Virus record (IMG/VR): IMGVR_UViG_3300036828_000098
Span: 1-46,054 of that record
Source: a virus
Length of the DNA stretch: 46,054 bases
Direction: 5' to 3' (one strand)
In this document: piece after piece, positions 8,636-14,717 of the stretch
How positions within the stretch are numbered: the stretch's first letter is position 1
Layout of the letters: every line of letters starts with the position of its first letter
The notes under the pieces: generated by a model
Databases searched by the model: none
The model's input: only the letters and a program-made list of their open reading frames with translations
What the model was told of the DNA's origin: nothing
Made by a program: the position numbers and the translations under genes

Positions 8636-8866
8636 CTACATCTCGTTCAAAGCTTGACCGACTGTGTAAGGTATCCACGAATATGGATCAAGGCTTGTGG
8701 ATACATAAGCGCCCCACGTCGCGCCTGTGCCTATGCCTACGATGCCAGTCACGATTTCGCCCGCGTACAAGGGTGTACACGGATTAACTACATTGTATCT
8801 GTTGGGGACTACGTAGGACTTGTCTACAGGCGTCGCGCTATTGCCCTTGTTCCTGACTATCGCCAT
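8636..8866 (-). CDS. Hypothetical small protein in the terminase region
   Basis: A 76-residue protein (MAIVRNKGNSATPVDK...) chosen from the ATG at 8866, which has GGAGG 6 nt upstream; a longer frame from 8926 lacks such a site. It overlaps the small terminase end by 29 bp. The middle is Gly/Ala/Tyr-rich and weakly hydrophobic (EIVTGIVGIGTGATWGAY). No family is recognised. It could be a head or packaging accessory protein. Confidence 0.55.
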   Translation of the reverse strand: MAIVRNKGNSATPVDKSYVVPNRYNVVNPCTPLYAGEIVTGIVGIGTGATWGAYVSTSLDPYSWIPYTVGQALNEM

Positions 8867-9527
8867 CTTCTTCCTCCACAATCGAGCTAAGAGATATATC
8901 CATGTCTCGATTATGGTTCTTGTCATCGATGACTTGGATACGGAGCACGTTTTTAAGTGAAACCTGCTTCTCAGCTACGGCTTTAGGAGCAAAGCCACCA
9001 CGGTCGAGAATGTCGATCGAGGCACGAAGGCGATTGTTCTCTAATTTCCCATTACGCGACACATGAGCCACAGTATCAAGTGCTCCATGCGCGTATGCCG
9101 CTAACCTGTACGTTACATTGTCGCTCTCGGCAGATATGATCTCAGTTCCGATCAATTCGAGGTATTCACCATATGCTGGATGCGCTCTAATTTCCTCGAC
9201 ATCGGTCACGGAACACTTCAAGGCATTGGCTATTTCCCTATCTCCAATGCCGTACATTGTGTAAAGCATAATCGCGCCACAAGCAGTCATCACGTTAACC
9301 GCTGCTGGCAATTCGTTGATGTTCCTCCTTCTCTTCCCTCGGAACGTGACCGGATTGACTTTTGTGTCTTCTCGTACCCTCGGAAAATAGTCCTCGGGGT
9401 ATTCAGGCGCTATGAGCGATCCGTCGGGGGCGACGAACGGATCGCCCACGCGAGCGAGAACCGGCAGAGGAACTGGCGTTGACTTCGCCGCCTCTCGCTT
9501 GACTCTTGGTTTGTAGACTTTCCTCAT
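8838..9527 (-). CDS. terS: Probable terminase small subunit
   Basis: A 229-residue protein with a basic N-terminus (KVYKPRVKREAAK), a helix-turn-helix-like segment at about 95-120 (MYGIGDREIANALKCSVTDV) and a helical C-terminal region with LENNRLRASIDILDRGGFAP, a pattern common to DNA-recognition subunits of terminases. It would bind the packaging site and recruit the large subunit encoded downstream. The ATG overlaps the upstream stop (ATGA). The acidic tail is typical. It could also be a different DNA-binding regulator, but position supports the terminase role. Confidence 0.65.
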   Translation of the reverse strand: MRKVYKPRVKREAAKSTPVPLPVLARVGDPFVAPDGSLIAPEYPEDYFPRVREDTKVNPVTFRGKRRRNINELPAAVNVMTACGAIMLYTMYGIGDREIANALKCSVTDVEEIRAHPAYGEYLELIGTEIISAESDNVTYRLAAYAHGALDTVAHVSRNGKLENNRLRASIDILDRGGFAPKAVAEKQVSLKNVLRIQVIDDKNHNRDMDISLSSIVEEEDGDSQEQGQ

Positions 9528-9796
9528 TTCCTGTTCTTATGCGTCTCGTGATGAGGTTTCGATTTCTCTTCCTCGTTCGGCTTATCTTCCTCGTGAACCG
9601 GAGCCGTCGGCGGAGCGTCTTCGCCCTCCAATTCCTTCGGCTCTGGTTCTACCCAATCAACCGGCATTGGCCCGGAGTCCCCATATAGCATCATCCAATT
9701 CGGGTAGCCGGCCTTCGCGATATTGAGCCTATACGCTGCAAGTGGATCGCCCGTATAGGAATTCGGAAATGGATCAAGTCGCTTACCTGCTCGCAT
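9524..9796 (-). CDS. Hypothetical acidic protein upstream of the small terminase
   Basis: A 90-residue protein with a structured-looking first half (LDPFPNSYTGDPLAAYRL, WMMLYGDSGPMPVDW) and a Glu/Lys/Pro/His-rich disordered tail. GGAGG lies about 5 nt before the ATG. It ends in an ATGA overlap with the small terminase gene. No family is recognised. Confidence 0.55.
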   Translation of the reverse strand: MRAGKRLDPFPNSYTGDPLAAYRLNIAKAGYPNWMMLYGDSGPMPVDWVEPEPKELEGEDAPPTAPVHEEDKPNEEEKSKPHHETHKNRK

Positions 9797-9810
9797 CGTA
9801 TCCTCCGTTT

Positions 9811-9823
9811 GTGTGACTCACAC
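9811..9823. repeat. Genome palindrome, exact (centre C)
   Basis: Upstream of the 90-residue gene, before its GGAGG. Confidence 0.9.
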
Positions 9824-9868
9824 AAGGCTAGCGGCGGTCTTACGAGCCCATCTGCCGCCGCCCTAGAA

Positions 9869-10255
9869 CTACCGCGTTCCTAATGGATTGCGGTCTTTGT
9901 TCACTGCTTGGTTGACTGTGTGGCTATTCGTAGACAACGCGCCGATTTCAGTCTTGATATCCGTCGCGTCTGCTGCCGTCGTTGCACGATTGATGAGATT
10001 GGTTTGCTGGATCACACGCTTACCACCCATTTCGACGTTCGGGGAGATTTCCGCGTAGATGTATTGTGCGTTTGCGCCCGGAGCGGCCCCGGCAAGAGCA
10101 TTCAATAGCGTCCGAGCCTCGAAATCGCCCTTGTGCGCAAGCATTTGCGCTGCGCGCCTGTGATCGTAAATTATGTTGTTCGCTTCAATGCTCGGCAGTG
10201 TAGAAGCGAATTGAGCGAAGAGACCACCTTTTACAGTACAGTTGAATTTCGCCAT
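9869..10255 (-). CDS. First gene of the leftward operon, hypothetical 128-residue protein
   Basis: The start at 10255 is chosen because GGAGG lies 5 nt upstream; an upstream TTG (10276) has none. The protein begins MAKFNCTVKGGLFAQF and contains an EMGGKRVIQQTNLINRA segment followed by an Ala/Thr/Asp-rich region. It has no signal peptide or membrane helix and no recognisable family. It is the first full-length gene after the leftward promoter and could be a virion or regulatory protein. A GC-rich hairpin-forming stretch (GGCGG ... CCGCC, about 9831-9865) follows its stop and might attenuate transcription. Confidence 0.55.
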   Translation of the reverse strand: MAKFNCTVKGGLFAQFASTLPSIEANNIIYDHRRAAQMLAHKGDFEARTLLNALAGAAPGANAQYIYAEISPNVEMGGKRVIQQTNLINRATTAADATDIKTEIGALSTNSHTVNQAVNKDRNPLGTR

Positions 10256-10284
10256 CTCGTCCTCCGTGTGTCGCAACGCGACTC

Positions 10285-10297
10285 GTGTGACTCACAC
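10285..10297. repeat. Genome palindrome, exact (centre C)
   Basis: In the leader of the leftward operon, about 30 bp before the first gene. Confidence 0.9.
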
Positions 10298-10450
10298 GTA
10301 ACTCGTTCACTCTGCTCGCCCGTGGGCCGAACGGCCGACAGGAAAAGCGACCGCTCGGCCCTGACATGACGAAGGAGCGAACAACGCCACGCCCAAAGGC
10401 CATGCTCAGATCATACCCCGTGCTAGGTTGACCCTTAACATGACCTCCTC

Positions 10451-10463
10451 GTGTGAGTCACAC
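10451..10463. repeat. Genome palindrome, exact (centre G)
   Basis: In the leader close to the leftward promoter, followed by GAGGAGG. Confidence 0.9.
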
Positions 10464-10502
10464 GGCTGCGCAAACAGCAAAATGTGCCTCACTTAATCGT
10501 AT

Positions 10503-10531
10503 ATAGTAGAACAAATGAAGAACAATGTCAA
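10503..10531 (-). promoter_or_regulatory. Leftward sigma70-like promoter
   Basis: On the minus strand a consensus -35 TTGACA (10526-10531) is followed after exactly 17 bp by TACTAT (10503-10508), 4 of 6 matches to the -10 consensus. It points into the terminase, head and tail genes. Transcription would start near 10496. It is back to back with the rightward promoter. Confidence 0.6.
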
Positions 10532-10568
10532 GCTCTAACTCATTTCCAATGGTATCCGAGTGTGGGGT

Positions 10569-10583
10569 GCGACATATCGTCGC
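10569..10583. promoter_or_regulatory. Inverted repeat between the divergent promoters (operator candidate)
   Basis: GCGAC and GTCGC are separated by 5 bp, midway between the two divergent -35 boxes. A related inverted repeat with a 3-bp spacer (GTCGC-ATA-GCGAC) occurs at 11479-11491 beside the palindrome upstream of the small RNA promoter. Possible binding site for a regulator that balances the two directions. Confidence 0.35.
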
Positions 10584-10600
10584 ATCGTCTCTCTCAAGCC

Positions 10601-10629
10601 TTGACACGGGTACTTCTCATGTGTATAAT
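10601..10629 (+). promoter_or_regulatory. Rightward early promoter, perfect sigma70 consensus
   Basis: TTGACA at 10601-10606 and TATAAT at 10624-10629 with a 17-bp spacer: a full consensus for the housekeeping sigma factor. Transcription would start near 10636, leaving a short leader before the first early gene at 10668. It would be read by host RNA polymerase immediately after DNA entry. Confidence 0.85.
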
Positions 10630-10667
10630 GGAGCTCGTAAATCGCGAAGGACGTAGCAAGAACAGGA

Positions 10668-10913
10668 ATGGGGATTGTGAAGAGTAGCGCAGCGAAGGAG
10701 CGTCGTGTGAGACACACAAAGCTGAATTGGGAGAGAAAACGCAAGATATTGAGTAAGGAACAGATACTCAACAAGTATATACACCAATTGATTATAATAA
10801 AGGAGCGAAGAAAACGAGAAGGGGCGTCAAAAAGACGTATAAATGCCGTGCAAGACAAGATCGATGAATTCATAAAAATGAGAGATAGAGCTAGGAAAGG
10901 ATATTATATATAA
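10668..10913 (+). CDS. Small highly basic early protein
   Basis: An 81-residue protein with about one third Lys/Arg and a helical look (LNWERKRKILSKEQILNKYIHQLIIIKERRKREG). It is the first gene behind the strongest early promoter, where phages commonly place host-takeover or nucleic-acid-binding proteins. A one-mismatch palindrome (10705-10717) is inside the frame, encoding Val-Arg-His-Thr. The ribosome site is weak. No family is recognised. Confidence 0.5.
   Translation: MGIVKSSAAKERRVRHTKLNWERKRKILSKEQILNKYIHQLIIIKERRKREGASKRRINAVQDKIDEFIKMRDRARKGYYI
10705..10717. repeat. Genome palindrome, one mismatch
   Basis: GTGTGAGACACAC inside the first early gene. Confidence 0.7.
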
Positions 10914-10946
10914 GAGCGAATATCGTGCAGGAAGAGTAAGGAGCAT

Positions 10947-11228
10947 ATGTGGACTAGAGAAGCTGACCTACTAGCTATATTATTCTGGTTTACATTCGCA
11001 ATCGTATCGATCTGGCACTATCACGCCTTCCACTCCATGTGGAGGGCGTTTTTGTGTGGTGGGTTAGCTGGATATGGTGTAATGATGGGCTTATTCATAC
11101 AACTTATAGTTGTGGAGAATAGAAAACGCGAGATGAAGGCGGAAAAATCCCTCCTTTCTTTCCTCCTTGAGTGCGCCGTGTGCGCGCTAATCGCATCGCT
11201 CTTGATGTTCACCCTCATTCTCGAATAA
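10947..11228 (+). CDS. Small early membrane protein
   Basis: A 93-residue protein with three hydrophobic segments at about 7-23, 33-55 and 70-91, the middle one followed by a positive stretch (ENRKREMKAEK), consistent with an inner-membrane protein. AGGAG lies 4 nt before the ATG. As an early membrane protein it could act in superinfection exclusion or membrane takeover; no family supports this directly. It is followed after 18 bp by a palindrome and then by the terminator of the opposing small RNA. Confidence 0.55.
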   Translation: MWTREADLLAILFWFTFAIVSIWHYHAFHSMWRAFLCGGLAGYGVMMGLFIQLIVVENRKREMKAEKSLLSFLLECAVCALIASLLMFTLILE

Positions 11229-11246
11229 TCCGCGCCAAAATCTCAC

Positions 11247-11259
11247 GTGTGAGTCACAC
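11247..11259. repeat. Genome palindrome, exact (centre G)
   Basis: Between the early membrane gene and the small RNA terminator. Confidence 0.9.
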
Positions 11260-11265
11260 ACGCAC

Positions 11266-11300
11266 AAAAAAAGAGACTGGCCCTCCTCAAGACCAGTCTC
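11266..11300 (-). terminator. Intrinsic terminator of the small RNA
   Basis: On the minus strand an 8-bp perfect stem (arms 11293-11300 and 11273-11280, GAGACTGG and CCAGTCTC) with a 12-nt loop is followed directly by seven T residues (11272-11266). The opposite strand has no T tract, so it works in the leftward direction only. Confidence 0.85.
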
Positions 11301-11362
11301 CCGCACGCTCTATAGTAAATCAACAGGCCCAAAGCCTATAAGATCGCTGATTTACTATATTG
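11266..11362 (-). ncRNA. Probable phage small RNA with two hairpins and intrinsic terminator
   Basis: A perfect sigma70 promoter upstream and an intrinsic terminator delimit an RNA of about 97 nt transcribed leftward in a region with no coding frame. Near its 5' end, UAUAGUAAAUCA (11359-11348) pairs perfectly with UGAUUUACUAUA (11322-11311), a 12-bp stem. Inside it a smaller hairpin AGGC-UUUGG-GCCU (11337-11325) is presented. The terminator stem GAGACUGG/CCAGUCUC has a 12-nt loop containing GAGGAGGG. The apical hairpin is perfectly complementary over 15 nt to the 5' leader of the SSB-like gene (22032-22046). No family was recognised. Confidence 0.75.
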
Positions 11363-11368
11363 TATGGC

Positions 11369-11397
11369 ATTATACCGCCGATAGGCGCGGTTGTCAA
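11369..11397 (-). promoter_or_regulatory. Perfect sigma70 promoter for the small RNA
   Basis: On the minus strand TTGACA (11397-11392), a 17-bp spacer (11391-11375) and TATAAT (11374-11369) match the housekeeping consensus at all 12 positions. AT-rich sequence further upstream (two copies of ATGAAATAA within about 11410-11430) may act as an UP element. Predicted start near 11362. Confidence 0.85.
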
Positions 11398-11699
11398 GCC
11401 TTTTTACGCCTTATTTCATATTTATTTCATGCCAGATAGCGATTTGATATCGGTTGTTTTTCTCGTGTGAGTCACACGGTCGCATAGCGACAAGAATTGG
11501 GATGAATTTCGCGATTATGAAAGCGATCACGCTTGACCTCGCTCCGCTCGCCCCCCCCCCAATGTCAACCCTACCCTAGCACCTATTTTGAAAACGGGGA
11601 GGGCCACGGGCCATGCATTAAACGCATAGCTAATTCCCTAGACATATCAAGGAGATAGGTCGAGGTATGCGTGGAAGACATAGCTATTTAAGGTTGTAT
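11398..11699. other. Gene-free stretch upstream of the small RNA promoter
   Basis: No coding frame is supportable here. It contains AT-rich sequence next to the small RNA promoter, an exact palindrome (11465-11477) beside GTCGC-ATA-GCGAC (11479-11491), a run of ten C residues (about 11551-11560, a place to suspect a length error), and an inverted repeat ACGCATA/TATGCGT (11622-11628 and 11666-11672). Probably regulatory or part of the origin region. Confidence 0.5.
11465..11477. repeat. Genome palindrome, exact (centre G)
   Basis: Gene-free region upstream of the small RNA promoter. Confidence 0.9.
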
Positions 11700-11900
11700 C
11701 ACGATTATGTGTTTTTGTGATTTTGTGATCACGATTGCGTGAATGCAACCATAGGGTGATTGACGAGCGCGCCCGTGTGTGCGCGACCTAAACGCGATTG
11801 TGATTGTGATCTTTTGCAACCGTGATATTCGTGTGTCTCACACGGTGGGTTTTTGAAAGTCAAGCAATATATTTGTGGATAACTCGAATTTATTTGTTGA
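11700..11900. other. Candidate replication origin with DnaA box and short repeats
   Basis: A perfect consensus DnaA box, TTATCCACA on the minus strand, lies at 11874-11882 next to AT-rich DNA. Upstream are direct repeats CACGATTATGTG (11700-11711) and CACGATTGCGTG (11730-11741) and clusters of TTGTGAT/GTGATC (11711-11730, 11795-11811). A one-mismatch palindrome lies between them (11831-11843). DnaA box, iteron-like repeats and AT-rich DNA are the usual parts of a theta-type origin; the call is inferred from these. Confidence 0.45.
11831..11843. repeat. Genome palindrome, one mismatch
   Basis: GTGTGTCTCACAC, inside the candidate origin, 30 bp from the DnaA box. Confidence 0.75.
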
Positions 11901-12046
11901 GCGAGATTGAGTTCCGCGCCTTTGGCGCATAGGATGAGTGGAGTTGATGGGAATACGGATTGACTAGGTTTGCGGTGTTGAGCCCCACGGGTTTGCTCTT
12001 ACCCCCCGCGCCTTTTGATTTCCGGTTGTTTGACATTGTGAAAACC

Positions 12047-12252
12047 AAGCTAACCCCTTTCGCCAGTGCGCGCGATTTGTGCGCAATGCGTTACCCGCTC
12101 GTGCTTCGTTGCACCCTTCGCTGACAAGTTCAGCTAGCTAGAGCGAAATGCATCGTATGCGGTGAACGTTACCCGCACAATCAACTCAAGTCTTTTGTCT
12201 GCCATGGCAGCCGCTTGCTGTGTCGTTGCGCATTGGCGCAAGGGGTTAGCTT
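12047..12252. repeat. 25-bp inverted repeat bounding a 206-bp non-coding segment
   Basis: The left arm 12047-12071 and the right arm 12228-12252 match as inverted repeats at 23 of 25 positions (core AAGCTAACCCCTT). The enclosed DNA has no supportable gene but holds further small repeats (GTTACCCGC at 12089 and 12168). The right arm ends 18 bp before the next ATG. It could be a large stem-loop of the origin region or a small mobile element lacking a transposase; no clear target duplication is visible. Confidence 0.55.
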
Positions 12253-12269
12253 AAAATGGAGCAAGAGAG

Positions 12270-12518
12270 ATGAGCGAAAATTTTATACATACCGCGCTAA
12301 CCCGTGCAGAGATGATTTGCCTAGTCGGCGAGTTGACAAAGCAGGGTTACGATGTGGTTAGGGTCTCAAACGGTGGCTTTGTTTGCCATGAACTGGGAAC
12401 CAATCTTAGCTTGATATTGGTTATGTCTGCTAAGAGACAAAAAACCGGCTTGTACTTCGTTCGGTATAACATCGCGTTCTTCGATACCGGCCGGCCGCTT
12501 TCGACGATGGTGCAGTAA
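12270..12518 (+). CDS. Hypothetical early protein
   Basis: An 82-residue protein (MSENFIHTALTRAEM...) that looks folded, with alternating strand and helix and two Cys. GGAG lies 9 nt upstream of the ATG. Its stop overlaps the start of the next gene (TAATG), so the two are translationally coupled. No family is recognised. Confidence 0.55.
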   Translation: MSENFIHTALTRAEMICLVGELTKQGYDVVRVSNGGFVCHELGTNLSLILVMSAKRQKTGLYFVRYNIAFFDTGRPLSTMVQ

Positions 12519-12799
12519 TGAGCATTCGATTAGGATTGCTCATTATGGCATTGTTCGGCGCGATATACGCAATTGAGCCTATCACAGATAGGCCAGTGCC
12601 AATTGAGACTTGTTCAACTGATACAGATTGCGAAGCGCGATTTGGCGATGATACTCCCTCGACCTTTGACGAGCGTTGGATGCCGTTGCAAGCTAGCGAC
12701 GACGACGACGACAGCGAAGACGAGGCAGACCTTCGCGAAGCTTTGGAACGCAAAGCAAATGAGTTGCGTTCCGATACGACCCGCGCGCCTCGGGATTAG
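12518..12799 (+). CDS. Exported, very acidic small protein
   Basis: A 93-residue protein with a short hydrophobic N-terminus (LGLLIMALFGAIYAIEP) that fits a signal peptide or signal anchor, followed by Cys-x6-Cys and a run of Asp/Glu (DDDDDSEDEAD) near residue 62. The export signal predicts a periplasmic or membrane-attached product. It is coupled to the upstream gene and followed by a second exported protein. Possible roles are envelope modification or superinfection exclusion; none is shown by sequence. Confidence 0.55.
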   Translation: MSIRLGLLIMALFGAIYAIEPITDRPVPIETCSTDTDCEARFGDDTPSTFDERWMPLQASDDDDDSEDEADLREALERKANELRSDTTRAPRD

Positions 12800-12813
12800 G
12801 CGTTAACCCGCTC

Positions 12814-12826
12814 GTGTGAGATACAC
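12814..12826. repeat. Genome palindrome, diverged core but extended arms
   Basis: GTGTGAGATACAC; the outer bases CTCGTGT and ACACGAG still pair, so the hairpin is kept although the core is changed. Confidence 0.6.
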
Positions 12827-12848
12827 GAGCAATTTAGGAGTGTTTGAT

Positions 12849-13151
12849 ATGTTGAAGTCATCTCTTGTTGCCATGGCGTTCATTCTTGCCACCATGCCGA
12901 TTTGTTCGGCAAAGCAGGAAAAGCAGGTTACTCGGGTTATCTGGGAACTGTCTGATTTCCCCGATCTCGAAAAGAACGCCAAGGCAATCTGTGGCAGTGA
13001 AAAGCTCGTCAAGTCTGACAAGCTGAAAGCCGCATGCACCTCGTCCGTTTTTCCGTCGGTGACGAAAAGCGGCGCGTTTCGGAATACTGGTATCGGCGCT
13101 GAACTCAATACGCTGATCCGTCAGGCGTCCTCCGAAGCGGCTGCCCGCTAA
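12849..13151 (+). CDS. Secreted protein with cleavable signal peptide
   Basis: The start at 12849 is chosen because TAGGAG lies about 9 nt upstream; a longer frame from GTG 12816 would begin inside a palindrome-like hairpin. The first 21 residues (MLKSSLVAMAFILATMPICSA) form a signal peptide with likely cleavage before Lys-Gln. The mature part of about 79 residues has two Cys that could form a disulfide. No family is recognised. With the preceding exported protein it forms an early envelope-directed pair. Confidence 0.6.
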   Translation: MLKSSLVAMAFILATMPICSAKQEKQVTRVIWELSDFPDLEKNAKAICGSEKLVKSDKLKAACTSSVFPSVTKSGAFRNTGIGAELNTLIRQASSEAAAR

Positions 13152-13172
13152 GTACCCGAAACCGATTTAAAC

Positions 13173-13203
13173 TCACAGGCGGCCTTCTAATGGTCGCCTG
13201 TGA
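13173..13203 (+). other. Strong RNA hairpin between two early genes
   Basis: TCACAGGCG (13173-13181) pairs with CGCCTGTGA (13195-13203) with GCC/GGT extending it, about 22 bp downstream of the secreted protein stop. No T tract follows, so it may stabilise or process the mRNA rather than end it. Confidence 0.45.
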
Positions 13204-13224
13204 CCGTTCCAGAAAGGATGGAAA

Positions 13225-13482
13225 ATGGCTGTTTTGAAAAATCTCAAAGCTGAGCAGGAAGAACTTGCGCGGCTTAGAGCGGAAAACGAAAAGCTGAGGG
13301 CAGCAGCAGAGCGACCCTTTCGCCTAAAGATAGGCGCGAAAGGCGGTTTAAGCGTCTATGGCTTGGGTAGGTTCCCGGTAACGCTCTATAAAGAGCAATG
13401 GGTGACCCTGCTAGGCCACGCTGACGAGATACTGGAATTTATGAAGGTGAATAACGGCAAGCTAAAGGCTAAGGGCGACTAG
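13225..13482 (+). CDS. Small coiled-coil protein with RFPVTLY motif
   Basis: An 85-residue protein: residues 5-30 form a coiled coil (LKAEQEELARLRAENEKLR), and residues about 35-75 carry KGGLSVYGLGRFPVTLYKEQW, a motif that recurs in small uncharacterised proteins of phages and bacteria. AAAGGA lies 6 nt before the ATG. Followed 17 bp downstream by a 10-bp perfect hairpin. The molecular role is unknown; coiled coil suggests a dimer. Confidence 0.65.
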   Translation: MAVLKNLKAEQEELARLRAENEKLRAAAERPFRLKIGAKGGLSVYGLGRFPVTLYKEQWVTLLGHADEILEFMKVNNGKLKAKGD

Positions 13483-13490
13483 GCCGTGAC

Positions 13491-13522
13491 AAAAAAGACA
13501 CTGTGGCTCGCAAGCCACAGTG
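13491..13522 (-). terminator. Intrinsic terminator facing left, with no visible gene of its own
   Basis: Arms 13499-13508 and 13513-13522 (CACTGTGGCT and its complement) are perfect over 10 bp with a 4-nt loop. Read leftward, the stem is followed by TCTTTTTT (13498-13491). Rightward there is only the hairpin. It would stop any leftward transcript before it enters the coiled-coil gene on the antisense side. Confidence 0.65.
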
Positions 13523-13764
13523 CAACCTGTGGTAGAAATGCCACGTTACCGGCTTGCCACAGTGTGGCAAAAACGTCACACCGGCTGGCCATACACGCTC
13601 TAGTTGAGCGGACGTTGGCAGTAAGCGCGGCCGGGACGCTTAAAATGGACGCGGAACATGCAACCTGAGGTAGAAAAAGCTCGAAAATCGGCAAAAATAG
13701 GAGAAAAATCAATGGATTATGCGGGTGCGACAATATGCCGCACCAGAAATTTCAGAATTGTCTT

Positions 13765-13777
13765 GTGTGAGTCACAC
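13765..13777. repeat. Genome palindrome, exact (centre G)
   Basis: Gene-free stretch before the 294-residue early gene. Confidence 0.9.
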
Positions 13778-13832
13778 GAACATGCGAAATTCGCGATTGG
13801 CAATCATGCCAACAACAGGAAAGACTAGTTAA

Positions 13833-14717
13833 ATGGCAAAAGCAACAGCAAGAACTTCTTCATCGCGACCGATGGCCAAGGATACGAAAGCAGTCGGTTT
13901 CGTCCTCGCCAATGCTATCTCGGCAGATGTAGGCGAAAAGGCATTCGTCAATATGAAGTCCTCAATGGAGGTAGATGACGAGATTAGCACTCTGGCATTC
14001 CAGAACGATAAGAAAAAGCACTTGACGCTTGCGCTTATGACGGATGCATTCGTCAAGGCTGCCAAGAGCGACAAGCGTATCGATCTCGGCGACGTCTTAA
14101 AAGATGGCAAGATTTGGGGCGTTCTTCGTGAAAAGCTGGAAGTCGTGTTGGGTGTTCGCGTCATCAATCGTGCGGATGACGGTGCGGAAAAAATCGGCTT
14201 GGCTGCATGGACGAAAAACTATCTCGTGCAGTCTGGCGAGAATAAGAGCAATTGCGAAACGTATCAGGATAAAGATACGTTCCGTTCAAACTACCAGAGG
14301 CAACTTAAGTGGGCGGCTGCCGCTGCTCATGGTATCGTTGAGAAAGGTATCGTGTCCAAACTTGACGAAAAGATTGGCACGCTCTTGCTCTCTGGGCCGG
14401 CCGTCAAAAAGCATTTCGGCAGTGACGAGGTGAAGCTTGACGAAAAGAAGTCCATTGAGGTGAATGGCAAGACTGTCCAACTCAATAACAAGCCATCGTT
14501 TGCAGAGATCGGTCGCATTGCTCGCGGCGGATCGGTTTCCGCAGGCAAGACGGGAGAAGGCGCGCAAGTGACTGAAAAGTCCATTACCGCGCACGTCAAC
14601 TCCCTGATCACATCTCTGGGCAAGGTCAAGAATATCGGAGATGGCTTGGCCAAGGCTTTAGAAACGCTCTCGGAGACGATTGAAGACGTCTTAGAAGCGC
14701 GTGTTGAGGCGGCATAA
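13833..14717 (+). CDS. Hypothetical 294-residue lysine-rich early protein
   Basis: A soluble Lys/Ala-rich protein (MAKATARTSSSRPMAKDTKA...) with a charged N-terminus, a central helical part and a C-terminal helical stretch (SLITSLGKVKNIGDGLAKAL). It has no signal peptide or recognisable catalytic motif. It is the largest gene of the first early transcript and is followed by a terminator-like palindrome. A DNA-binding or replication accessory role is possible from charge and context only. Confidence 0.6.
   Translation: MAKATARTSSSRPMAKDTKAVGFVLANAISADVGEKAFVNMKSSMEVDDEISTLAFQNDKKKHLTLALMTDAFVKAAKSDKRIDLGDVLKDGKIWGVLREKLEVVLGVRVINRADDGAEKIGLAAWTKNYLVQSGENKSNCETYQDKDTFRSNYQRQLKWAAAAAHGIVEKGIVSKLDEKIGTLLLSGPAVKKHFGSDEVKLDEKKSIEVNGKTVQLNNKPSFAEIGRIARGGSVSAGKTGEGAQVTEKSITAHVNSLITSLGKVKNIGDGLAKALETLSETIEDVLEARVEAA

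Larger units (their letters stand above)
10256..10502 (-). promoter_or_regulatory. Long leader of the leftward (late) operon
   Basis: The transcript from the promoter at 10503-10531 would carry about 240 nt before the first good gene start (10255). The leader contains two exact palindromes (10451-10463 and 10285-10297). An 11-codon frame (MLRVNLARGMI, 10406-10441) has a GAGGAGG unusually close (2 nt) to its ATG and may be a leader peptide. A longer frame from 10403 has no ribosome site and I do not call it. Confidence 0.4.
13483..13832. other. 350-bp gene-free stretch with many short repeats
   Basis: Besides the leftward terminator it holds a near-identical direct repeat (TGCAACCTG-T/A-GGTAGAAA at 13521-13538 and 13658-13675), a perfect 17-bp palindrome TTGCCACAGTGTGGCAA (13554-13570), an inverted repeat GGTGCG/CGCACC (about 13724-13744) and an exact genome palindrome (13765-13777). 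A 60-codon frame from GTG 13486 runs through the hairpin and is not convincing. I see no clear promoter. Confidence 0.5.

Noticed and set aside
10185-10403. 72-residue minus-strand frame in the late leader
   Set aside because: No ribosome site, overlaps the well-supported gene starting at 10255 in another frame, and looks like non-coding leader.
10451-10463. Palindrome as a CRP/FNR site (TGTGA...TCACA)
   Set aside because: CRP sites have six bases between half-sites; here a single base separates them, so the geometry does not fit a CRP dimer.
11266-11362. Small RNA as a tRNA or tmRNA
   Set aside because: The fold is two simple hairpins; no cloverleaf, T-loop or CCA-end features.
12047-12252. 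Insertion sequence
   Set aside because: No transposase and no convincing target-site duplication; kept only as an inverted repeat.
13486-13668. 60-residue frame starting at GTG after the coiled-coil gene
   Set aside because: Its first codons run through the terminator hairpin and the rest through repeats; no ribosome site.
13479-13733. 84-residue minus-strand frame with a hydrophobic N-terminus
   Set aside because: It starts at TTG without ribosome site and crosses the terminator stem; the hydrophobic stretch comes from A/T-rich DNA.
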